Below are positions 25,363 through 32,725 of a stretch of DNA of 64,000 bases, piece after piece. This DNA is from Aequorivita sublithincola DSM 14238 (GTDB lineage Bacteria; Bacteroidota; Bacteroidia; Flavobacteriales; Flavobacteriaceae): NCBI RefSeq assembly GCF_000265385.1, contig NC_018013.1:1205001-1269000 (forward strand), read 5' to 3'. The notes beneath the pieces are model-generated. The model ran no database searches, was not told the origin of the DNA, and worked only from the letters and a program-made list of their open reading frames with translations. Positions within the stretch are counted from its first letter, which is position 1; each line of letters begins with the position of its first letter. The position numbers and the translations under genes are program-made.

Positions 25363-26177
25363 TTCCCGTGTAAACGCGAATCTCTTTCATTTTTCACAAC
25401 TTCTCCAATTTTATAAAGCAAGATAATTTGTAAAATCACAGCCGGAATTAAAAAGATGAGCCCCAACCACGCAATAAAAACTAATATAAAAAAGACGCCA
25501 CTGGCTATTTCGAATCCGCCAGCAATTTGAGAGATGTTTCCCATCGGTTTTACTAATCGCAAAAGTGCAAAACCAAAAATAAAACTTCCGATTCCGCAGA
25601 AAATGGATTGAGTTACTAAAACATATTCCATAAAAAATGGTTCAGTATATAAAGAAACCATATCGTAGCCATAAAACAAAATGCCAGTGCCGATTAGAAA
25701 GAATGCTCCAATTTTCAACAAATAATTATTGAAGATTTTACCACTTAAAACAAAACCCCAAATAAAATAAATATAAGCGATCAACACAATAAACTTCATA
25801 CTGATATACGCGCCTTTTGAAATTATTAATTCGTCTTCGTAAAATCTTGCATAGTCAACGGCAAATTCAACAAAGCCAGAAAGAAAGTAGATTATTCCAC
25901 TAATCCAAGCGAGTTTTATGTAAAAGGAAGAGTGGCCTATTTCATTAAAATTGAAATTTTCAGAATCCAAAGAATTAACTTCTTTTAGATTTTCCAAATC
26001 TTCACCCAAAACATTCAAAATGGTTTTTAGCGTAAAACTACGCGGGGTAACTTCTCCAGCTTCAATACGCTGAATGGTTCTCACATTTATGTTGCACTGC
26101 TCCACAAGTTCCTCCTGCGTAAAGCCTTTTTGCTTTCGGAGTTCTAAAATTTTTCGGCCAAGTTCTGGTTGTTTCAT
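25359..26177 (-). CDS. Membrane protein with N-terminal XRE-type HTH domain
   Basis: This 272-residue protein begins with a helix-turn-helix of the XRE/Cro type (about residues 8-62: GRKILELRKQKGFTQEELVEQCNINVRTIQRIEAGEVTP). It is followed by about six hydrophobic helices (about 90-262). It thus seems to be a membrane-tethered DNA-binding regulator, a layout found in several Bacteroidota. The sensed signal is unknown and no target operator was found. It overlaps yraN tail-to-tail by 4 nt. Confidence 0.8.
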   Translation of the reverse strand: MKQPELGRKILELRKQKGFTQEELVEQCNINVRTIQRIEAGEVTPRSFTLKTILNVLGEDLENLKEVNSLDSENFNFNEIGHSSFYIKLAWISGIIYFLSGFVEFAVDYARFYEDELIISKGAYISMKFIVLIAYIYFIWGFVLSGKIFNNYLLKIGAFFLIGTGILFYGYDMVSLYTEPFFMEYVLVTQSIFCGIGSFIFGFALLRLVKPMGNISQIAGGFEIASGVFFILVFIAWLGLIFLIPAVILQIILLYKIGEVVKNERDSRLHGN

Positions 26178-26319
26178 TTTTATTATAATTTATGAAGCAA
26201 TAGTACGATGGCAGTAAATATAGTGCAATAATTTCAAGTGAATTTAACCCGACATTTGCCCGACATTCTATGATTTAGTAGACTTAACAGATATTAGAAA
26301 CTTGTTAGGTCTATAATCG

Positions 26320-29300
26320 TTAATCTTCAAATGGCTCCAAAGCAAGAAGTGCTTTATCAACCGAAGAAATTCCTTCAAAAGTCAACAATAGCCGCAATCC
26401 ATTGCGAGTTTCTTTTTCTTTCATCGTTACTTTTTGAGGATGAATTTGTACGTATTGCAACACTTTTGAAAACGACGGACTTTGATAAAAAGCACTTTGT
26501 TGATCTGCTACAAAATAACCGACCATTTTTTTCTGCTTCATAATTAGGCGTTCCAAGCCCATAGAAATTGCAATCCATTTTATGCGGACGCTGTTCAGCA
26601 AATCTTTGGCTTCTTCTGGCAATTCGCCAAAACGATCCAGCAAATCCTTTTCAAACTTCTGAAGTTCCACTTCAGTTTTTAACTCGTTTAGTTTTGTGTA
26701 AAGATTTAGTCTTTCAGTAATATTATTTACGTATTCATCTGAAAAAAGAAGTTCGAAATCTGTGTCAATTGTCATCTCTTTTACGAAATTCTTCTTCGGG
26801 CCTTCAGTGTCATCGTAAAGATTTTTAAACTCCTTATCTTTCAATTCTTCAATCGCTTCGGCAAGGATTTTTTGGTAAGTTTCAAAACCAATTTCATTTA
26901 TAAAGCCACTTTGTTCACCGCCTAATAAATCACCTGCGCCACGGATTTCTAAATCTTTCATTGCGATGTTTATTCCACTCCCTAATTCTGAAAATTGTTC
27001 CAACGCAGTAATACGTTTTCGCGCTTCATCCGTCATTGCGGAATATTCTGGCGTAATAAAATAGCAAAATGCTTTTTTATTACTTCTACCAACGCGACCA
27101 CGCATTTGGTGCAGATCTGAAAGCCCGAAATTATTAGCGTTATTGATGAAAATGGTGTTCGCATTTGGTACGTCGAGACCGCTTTCAATAATGGTTGTAG
27201 AAACCAAAACATCAAACTCATTATTCATAAATCGAAGCATTAAATCTTCTAGTTTTTTCCCTTCCATTTGGCCGTGACCAATTCCTATTTTAGCATCAGG
27301 AACCAAACGCTGGATTAGTCCGGCGACTTCTTTAATGTTTTCAATCCGGTTGTGAACGAAGAAAACCTGTCCGCCGCGAGAGATTTCGTAACGCACCGCA
27401 TCTCTAATATTTTCTTCCCCAAAACGAACAACGTGCGTTTCCACAGGATAGCGGTTTGGCGGCGGCGTTGTGATTACGGAAAGATCGCGCGCAGCCATCA
27501 AACTGAACTGCAACGTACGCGGAATAGGCGTTGCCGTCAGCGTTAACGTATCAACATTTTCTTTGATTGTCTTTAATTTATCTTTTACACCTACACCAAA
27601 TTTCTGCTCTTCGTCAATAATCAAAAGGCCCAAATCTTTAAACTCCACCGCTTTACTTACCAATTGATGCGTGCCGATTACAATATCCAGTCTTCCGTTT
27701 TTTAGTTCTTCCAAAACGGTTTTGCGCTCTTTTGTAGTTCTAAAACGGTTGAGATAATCAACTTTTACTGGCATTTCGGAAAGACGTTCAGTAAATGTTT
27801 TAAAATGTTGAAAAGCTAAAATGGTCGTCGGAACCAAAATAGCTACCTGTTTCCCATTATCCACTGCTTTAAAAGCTGCGCGAATTGCGACTTCCGTCTT
27901 TCCGAAACCTACATCTCCACATACCAAACGATCCATGGGGCGTTCGTTTTCCATATCTTTTTTTACGTCTTCGGTCGCGGTGCTTTGGTCTGGAGTGTCT
28001 TCGTAAATGAACGAAGATTCCAACTCTGCTTGCAAATAACTATCCGGATCAAAAGCGAAGCCCTTCAGCGTGCGGCGTTTTGCATATAATTCAATTAAAT
28101 TAAAAGCAATTTCCTTTACTCTAGTTTTAGTTTTTTGCTTTAGTTTTTTCCATGCATCGCTGCCCAATTTGTAGATTTTGGGCTCTCTTCCATCCTTTCC
28201 ATTAAATTTTGAAATCTTATGTAAACTATGAATACTGAGGTACAAAATATCGCGATCCCCATAAAAAAGTTTGATGGCTTCCTGCATTTTACCCTCAACT
28301 TCAATTTTTTGTAAACCGCCAAATTTCCCGATTCCGTGATCGATATGGGTTACGTAATCGCCAACTTCAAGGTTGGTAATTTCCTTTAAAGTGATCGCTT
28401 GTTTTTTGGCGTACCCATTTTTAAGTTGAAATTTATGGTAGCGTTCAAAAATTTGGTGATCTGTGTAGCAAACCAATTTTAAATCATCATCTATAAAACC
28501 TTGAAACAACGGAAAAACAATAGTTTCAAACTGATTTACGTTCTGTTCAGCGTCTTCAAAAATATCTTGAAACCGTTTTGCTTGTTGTTCGCTGCTGCAG
28601 AAAATGTAATTTTTATATCCCTTTTCAGTGTTTTCATTCAAATTTTCAATCAATAAGTTGAATTGTTTGTTGAACGAAGGTTGCGGTTTTGTATGAAAAT
28701 TTACGTAGGCGCGCGATTCATCGCGCGCATCAGATTCATCACGCGCAATAGATGAATTTTTTAAATGTACTGTTGTAAATTCATTTAATTGCCCTTTCAA
28801 CAATTCCGAAGAACAGAACAATTCCGAAGGCTTTGCCCGTTTTATTTCAGAATCTATATCATTAAAAGCTTCGATTGCTTTTTTGAAAAGATTGTCAATT
28901 GCACTGCTGAAAAGTTCTTCATTTTTAAGAAAAACTACCGTTTTGGAAGCGATATATTTTAGAAAACTTTCACGGTTTTCATCTATCGTTTTGTTTTCTA
29001 CGTTCGGAATGATAGAAACCTTTTTCACTTGTTCTAATGAAAGCTGCGTTTCTACATCAAAGGTTCGGATACTGTCAACCTCATCACCAAAAAATTCGAT
29101 TCTATAAGGTTCGTCGTTGCTAAAACTGAACACGTCCAGAATTCCACCACGAACTGAAAATTCACCAGGTTCGGTGACAAAATCTGTGCGTTTAAAACGA
29201 TATTCAAATAAAACTTCGTTTACAAAATCTATTGAAAGTTGATCGTTTACGGAAATCTTCAGCGTGTTTCGCTCCAGTTCTTTTCGAGTAACCACTTTTT

Positions 29301-29688
29301 CAAAAAGTGCTTCTGGATAGGTAACAATAAACGCTGGTTTTTTTCGGGAATTGATTCGGTTTAAAACCTCGCTTCGCAGCAAAACATTGGCATTGTCGAT
29401 TTCTTCAATTTGGTACGGGCGACGGTAACTTCCAGGATAGAAAAGCACATTTTTATCTCCCAAAAGATTTTCGAGATCGTTTAAATGATAGGCAGCTTCT
29501 TCTTTATCGTTTAAAATCAAGAGAAAAGGCAATTCCGAATTCCGAAAAGTTTTAGCCAAAACCATCGAAAGTGAAGAACCTATAAGTCCTGAAACTGAAA
29601 TATTGGATTGGGATTGGACAATAGTTTCCCCTAGTTTTCGGGTTTGCGAAGACTGTGAATAAAGTGAAGTAACGAGTGTTTTGCTCAT
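26320..29688 (-). CDS. mfd: Transcription-repair coupling factor Mfd
   Basis: This 1122-residue ATPase removes RNA polymerase stalled at lesions and recruits UvrA. In order it has a UvrB-like N-terminal region (about 1-300), the RNA polymerase-interacting domain near 440-500 (VGDYVTHIDHGIGKFGGL), the RecG-like motor with Walker A CGDVGFGKTEVAIRAAFKA, IIDEEQKFG and ESGLDVPNANTIFINNAN, QMRGRVGRS, and the C-terminal TRCF domain. At about residues 315-330 the peptide ARDESDARDESR is encoded by an 18-bp tandem derived from a GCGCGATTCATCGCGC palindrome. A promoter-like element ends only 7 nt before the ATG. Confidence 0.95.
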   Translation of the reverse strand: MSKTLVTSLYSQSSQTRKLGETIVQSQSNISVSGLIGSSLSMVLAKTFRNSELPFLLILNDKEEAAYHLNDLENLLGDKNVLFYPGSYRRPYQIEEIDNANVLLRSEVLNRINSRKKPAFIVTYPEALFEKVVTRKELERNTLKISVNDQLSIDFVNEVLFEYRFKRTDFVTEPGEFSVRGGILDVFSFSNDEPYRIEFFGDEVDSIRTFDVETQLSLEQVKKVSIIPNVENKTIDENRESFLKYIASKTVVFLKNEELFSSAIDNLFKKAIEAFNDIDSEIKRAKPSELFCSSELLKGQLNEFTTVHLKNSSIARDESDARDESRAYVNFHTKPQPSFNKQFNLLIENLNENTEKGYKNYIFCSSEQQAKRFQDIFEDAEQNVNQFETIVFPLFQGFIDDDLKLVCYTDHQIFERYHKFQLKNGYAKKQAITLKEITNLEVGDYVTHIDHGIGKFGGLQKIEVEGKMQEAIKLFYGDRDILYLSIHSLHKISKFNGKDGREPKIYKLGSDAWKKLKQKTKTRVKEIAFNLIELYAKRRTLKGFAFDPDSYLQAELESSFIYEDTPDQSTATEDVKKDMENERPMDRLVCGDVGFGKTEVAIRAAFKAVDNGKQVAILVPTTILAFQHFKTFTERLSEMPVKVDYLNRFRTTKERKTVLEELKNGRLDIVIGTHQLVSKAVEFKDLGLLIIDEEQKFGVGVKDKLKTIKENVDTLTLTATPIPRTLQFSLMAARDLSVITTPPPNRYPVETHVVRFGEENIRDAVRYEISRGGQVFFVHNRIENIKEVAGLIQRLVPDAKIGIGHGQMEGKKLEDLMLRFMNNEFDVLVSTTIIESGLDVPNANTIFINNANNFGLSDLHQMRGRVGRSNKKAFCYFITPEYSAMTDEARKRITALEQFSELGSGINIAMKDLEIRGAGDLLGGEQSGFINEIGFETYQKILAEAIEELKDKEFKNLYDDTEGPKKNFVKEMTIDTDFELLFSDEYVNNITERLNLYTKLNELKTEVELQKFEKDLLDRFGELPEEAKDLLNSVRIKWIAISMGLERLIMKQKKMVGYFVADQQSAFYQSPSFSKVLQYVQIHPQKVTMKEKETRNGLRLLLTFEGISSVDKALLALEPFED
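28709..28755. repeat. GCGCGATTCATCGCGC palindrome and 18-bp tandem inside mfd
   Basis: Arms GCGCGCGAT (28709-28717) and ATCGCGCGC (28720-28728) are perfect. They overlap two 18-bp units (28715-28732 and 28733-28750) beginning GATTCATC. The unit length is a multiple of three, so the mfd frame is kept. Confidence 0.85.
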
Positions 29689-29695
29689 TGAGCGG

Positions 29696-29727
29696 CAAAT
29701 TTAATCTAAACCTGCCAAGTTTTCAAA
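29696..29727 (-). promoter_or_regulatory. Putative mfd promoter overlapping a palindromic repeat
   Basis: On the minus strand TTTG (29727-29724) is followed after 20 nt by TAAATTTG (29703-29696), a good Bacteroidota promoter. The TTTG lies inside the repeat at 29708-29740. Only 7 nt separate the -7 element from the ATG, implying a leaderless or nearly leaderless mRNA. Confidence 0.5.
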
Positions 29728-29740
29728 ACCTGAAAGGTTT
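29708..29740. repeat. AGGTTTT/AAAACCT family repeat, imperfect copy
   Basis: AAACCTGCCAAGTTTT and AAAACCTGAAAGGTTT face each other with several mismatches across one base, just upstream of mfd. Confidence 0.6.
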
Positions 29741-29828
29741 TTGTTATCAACTTTATCATTTTAATAACACCCATACCAAAGCTGAAACTGTATTTTTAAA
29801 ATTGAAAAAAAATATTAATCGAATTTGA

Positions 29829-29855
29829 CCCCAAAGGTTTTTAAAACCTTTGGGG
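29829..29855. repeat. AGGTTTT/AAAACCT family palindrome
   Basis: CCCCAAAGGTTT and AAACCTTTGGGG are perfect 12-bp arms with a 3-nt spacer, in the leader of the disulfide oxidoreductase gene. A further small hairpin of CCCGC/GCGGG type follows at about 29871-29886. Confidence 0.85.
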
Positions 29856-29893
29856 TTTATGAAAAGAGTTACCCGCCTTCGCGGGCATTAAAA

Positions 29894-31246
29894 ATGGCTA
29901 TAAAAGAATACGATGTTTTTGTGATAGGAACCGGAACCGCCGGAAAAAGTGTGGCGTACGATTGTGTCGCAAACGGAATGAAAGTGGCAATTGCTGATAA
30001 TCGCGAGTTTGGTGGCACTTGCTCACAACGAGGTTGCGATCCAAAAAAAGTTTTAGTGGGGTTTACGGAAGCAATCCAACTTGCAGAAAATTTAAAAGGA
30101 AAGGGAATTATTTCCGTTCCAAAAATTGATTGGGCGGCACTTCAGAAATTTAAATCAACTTTTACAGATGCCGTTCCCGCAGCAACGGAGCGAGATTTAG
30201 AAGAAGCAGGAATAGAGATGTATCACCAATCGCCACAGTTTCTAGATGAAAACACACTTTCAGTAGAAGGTAAAACCGTAAAAGCAAAGAAAATTGTGAT
30301 TGCAACCGGTCAAAAACCGATGGAACTAAAAATTCCCGGAAGAGAACATTTAATGATAAGCGATGATTTTCTGGATTTGGAAGAACTTCCCGAAAGCATT
30401 GTATTTGTTGGCGCTGGTTACATTGGGATGGAGTTCGCACATATAGCCGCTCGTTGCGGAGTAAGAGTTACTGTTGTTGAATTTGGAGACAGACCACTCG
30501 GTCCTTTTGAATCAGACATTGTTACTCACCTCACAAAAGCTTCGGAAGAACTTGGGATTAAATTTATATTTAACGCAGAAGTTTCTAAAGTGGAAAAACT
30601 TCAAAAAAACTATCGAGTTTCCTTTAAAAAAAATGGTAAAACTGAATCCATTGACGCAAGAATGGTTTTTAATACCGCAGGAAGAGTTCCTTCAATTGAC
30701 GAATTAGATTTGGAAAAAGGAAATGTAGCTTTCGAAAAAGGTGGAATTTCGGTGAATGAATTTCTTCAAAATACTACCAACAAAAGTGTTTATGCTTGTG
30801 GCGATGTTTCGGCAAGCGGTTCGCTTCCACTAACGCCGATTTCTTCGCAAGAAGCTCGGGTTGTTTCGTTGAATATAAGAAATGGAAATCACACCAAAAT
30901 AGATTTTCCACCTGTTCCTTCCGTTGTGTTTACAATCCCGCAAATTGCTTCTATTGGTTTAACAGAAGAAGAGGCAAAAGAAAAAGGATACGATTATGTA
31001 GTGGAATATAAAAGTGTTCCGAAATGGTTCAACGCAAAACGTATCAATGAAAAAGTATATGCTTACAAAACCATCGTAGATACAAAACGAAATATCGTTT
31101 TGGGCGCACATATAATCGCTCCAGAAGCTGGTGAAATGATCAACTTATTTGTATTAGCAATGTGCGGAAAACTGACTACTGACAATATTAAAGCAATGAT
31201 TTTTGCATACCCAACTTGGGGAAATGATATAAAAGGAATGGTCTAA
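29894..31246 (+). CDS. Pyridine nucleotide-disulfide oxidoreductase (glutathione reductase-like)
   Basis: The start MAIKEYDVFVIGTGTAGKSV (29894) gives 450 residues; the longer frame reads through a palindromic repeat. It has the FAD motif, the redox-active CxxxxC in GGTCSQRGCDPKKVLVG, the NAD(P) motif VFVGAGYIGMEFAHIAARCG, the second FAD motif VYACGDVSAS and a C-terminal dimerisation domain with ITPQIASIGLTEEEA-like sequence. The usual His-x4-Glu of the C-terminal active site is not present: the end reads FAYPTWGNDIKGMV, with Tyr-Pro-Thr in place of HPT. It is not a classic lipoamide dehydrogenase or glutathione reductase, and its substrate is unknown. Confidence 0.85.
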   Translation: MAIKEYDVFVIGTGTAGKSVAYDCVANGMKVAIADNREFGGTCSQRGCDPKKVLVGFTEAIQLAENLKGKGIISVPKIDWAALQKFKSTFTDAVPAATERDLEEAGIEMYHQSPQFLDENTLSVEGKTVKAKKIVIATGQKPMELKIPGREHLMISDDFLDLEELPESIVFVGAGYIGMEFAHIAARCGVRVTVVEFGDRPLGPFESDIVTHLTKASEELGIKFIFNAEVSKVEKLQKNYRVSFKKNGKTESIDARMVFNTAGRVPSIDELDLEKGNVAFEKGGISVNEFLQNTTNKSVYACGDVSASGSLPLTPISSQEARVVSLNIRNGNHTKIDFPPVPSVVFTIPQIASIGLTEEEAKEKGYDYVVEYKSVPKWFNAKRINEKVYAYKTIVDTKRNIVLGAHIIAPEAGEMINLFVLAMCGKLTTDNIKAMIFAYPTWGNDIKGMV

Positions 31247-31279
31247 AGAAATACGAATTTAGAAGTGCGAAATACGAAA

Positions 31280-32077
31280 TTATTTGTTTAAATATTCTTT
31301 GCATTTATTCACAGGACTTGTAGTTCGATTTTTGAAAGCATGATAACTGCTGCTTCCTAAAAGTACTGCCGCCACAACAATTGCGGTGTAAGCAACTGTT
31401 TGGCTCACTTCCCAATTGGCAACTGCAATTGCGGCTAAAGCCCAAACTCCAACTAATGCGAACTCGCGCATATTTCTTTTCCAAGTAACAGCAAGATTTA
31501 TTATTCCCGCAATAAGTATCATTGTAATAGCCCACGAAGCTTCGCTGTAACCCCAAGCATTCCATTCAATACTTGTTAAATATGCTGCCACATTCGCGAT
31601 ACTCGCAACAGTAACCCAGCCGCTATAAAATACGAATGGCCACCAGAGAAAAGCGATTACAGAAATTGGTGCGTCCCAAAGTTCCATTCGGTTTTGCATT
31701 ACAATTTTCAAAAGTGAAAAGAGAAGCACGAAAATTGCCAAGATGGAATATTCCATAAACCCGTAAAGCCAAAATGTAATCCACATAATATTGGCGAAGC
31801 AAGAAAGCACAAACCACCATCCTGTTTTTAAAATAAACTGATCGTCACGCACTTTGGTAAATAGACTTCTGCTTTGGTAAATTACAAATCCCAAAAGCAG
31901 TAAATAAATGAGTCCCCATATCGAAAATGCATAACCAGCTGGAGTAAAAAGATTTTTAGAGGAATCTGATATATCGCCAATAGTCGTGTTATTTATCGCT
32001 CCAGTATTTGAAAGATAGTTTATGAAAACTGTTGCCACGAAGGCTATAATATTTGCTATTTGTAGTGTTTTTTTCAT
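31280..32077 (-). CDS. TspO/MBR-related tryptophan-rich membrane protein
   Basis: This 265-residue protein has about eight hydrophobic helices. FTPAGYAFSIWGLIYLLLLG near residue 45-65 and Trp-rich segments (LWWPFVFYSGWV, WNAWGYSEASWAI) resemble the tryptophan-rich sensory protein family, here in a longer form than the 5-helix TspO of about 160 residues. TspO proteins bind porphyrins and relate to stress; whether this larger form does is unknown. It lies 6 nt downstream of the pdeM-like gene on the same strand and may be read with the ligase cassette. Confidence 0.75.
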   Translation of the reverse strand: MKKTLQIANIIAFVATVFINYLSNTGAINNTTIGDISDSSKNLFTPAGYAFSIWGLIYLLLLGFVIYQSRSLFTKVRDDQFILKTGWWFVLSCFANIMWITFWLYGFMEYSILAIFVLLFSLLKIVMQNRMELWDAPISVIAFLWWPFVFYSGWVTVASIANVAAYLTSIEWNAWGYSEASWAITMILIAGIINLAVTWKRNMREFALVGVWALAAIAVANWEVSQTVAYTAIVVAAVLLGSSSYHAFKNRTTSPVNKCKEYLNK

Positions 32078-32083
32078 AATATA

Positions 32084-32725
32084 TTATTTTTTTGAAACAC
32101 AAATAACCTCTCCATCTGCAATTGCAAAAATGGCATCAGTTTCTGAAGGTGTTAAAATATGTTTTCCTGTAAAGTTACCAAAAGCGGGCAAAATAAGTTG
32201 ATTTTCTGTTTTATAAAAACAAGGAAGTTTTAAAAATTGTCTACCAATTCCTTTCATTCTAATTCCAGGATGAATATGTCCTGAAAAGTTGAAAGTTCCT
32301 TTTATTTCCGTGGGATGGTGGGTTAGGTAAAAACCATCCAATAACAATTCATCAAAAACTTTTACGCCCAAATCTTCATATAAATAGATTGGAATAATGT
32401 CGTGATTGCCTGAAATTAAAATTACTTCGGCTTTGCAATATTCCACCCATTTTTCAAAATCTCTCCATTCCTCATTTAATTTACTGTGGAATAAATCGCC
32501 AAGAAAACATACAGTTTTAGGTTCAAAATAATTGGTTACTTCGGTAAGTTTTTCGAGATTTTGATAAGCTGCATGTGCTGGTATTGCAGCCCCATGTTTT
32601 CTAAAATGCACTACTTTGCCTAAATGCACATCGGCGATTAGAAGCATTTTTTTTGCTTCCCAATAAATTGCGCCGCTTGGGTGTAGCGTAAATTCGTTAT
32701 TATTTATTATTATTTTTTGAATCAT
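32084..32725 (-). CDS. Ligase-associated metallophosphoesterase (PdeM-like)
   Basis: This 213-residue calcineurin-like phosphoesterase has all metal motifs: LLIADVHLGK, CFLGDLFHSK, ISGNHD, YLTHHP and FSGHIHPG. It matches the ligase-associated DNA damage response endonuclease family by size and context. Its start codon overlaps the helicase stop by 4 nt, so it is the third cistron of the cassette after exonuclease, ligase and helicase in transcription order (fourth gene). Predicted role is nucleolytic processing before ligation. Confidence 0.9.
   Translation of the reverse strand: MIQKIIINNNEFTLHPSGAIYWEAKKMLLIADVHLGKVVHFRKHGAAIPAHAAYQNLEKLTEVTNYFEPKTVCFLGDLFHSKLNEEWRDFEKWVEYCKAEVILISGNHDIIPIYLYEDLGVKVFDELLLDGFYLTHHPTEIKGTFNFSGHIHPGIRMKGIGRQFLKLPCFYKTENQLILPAFGNFTGKHILTPSETDAIFAIADGEVICVSKK

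Noticed and set aside
28709-28755. Tandem units in mfd looked like the beginning of a CRISPR-like array
   Set aside because: Only two 18-bp units without spacers, in frame within a conserved gene, and no cas genes in the window.
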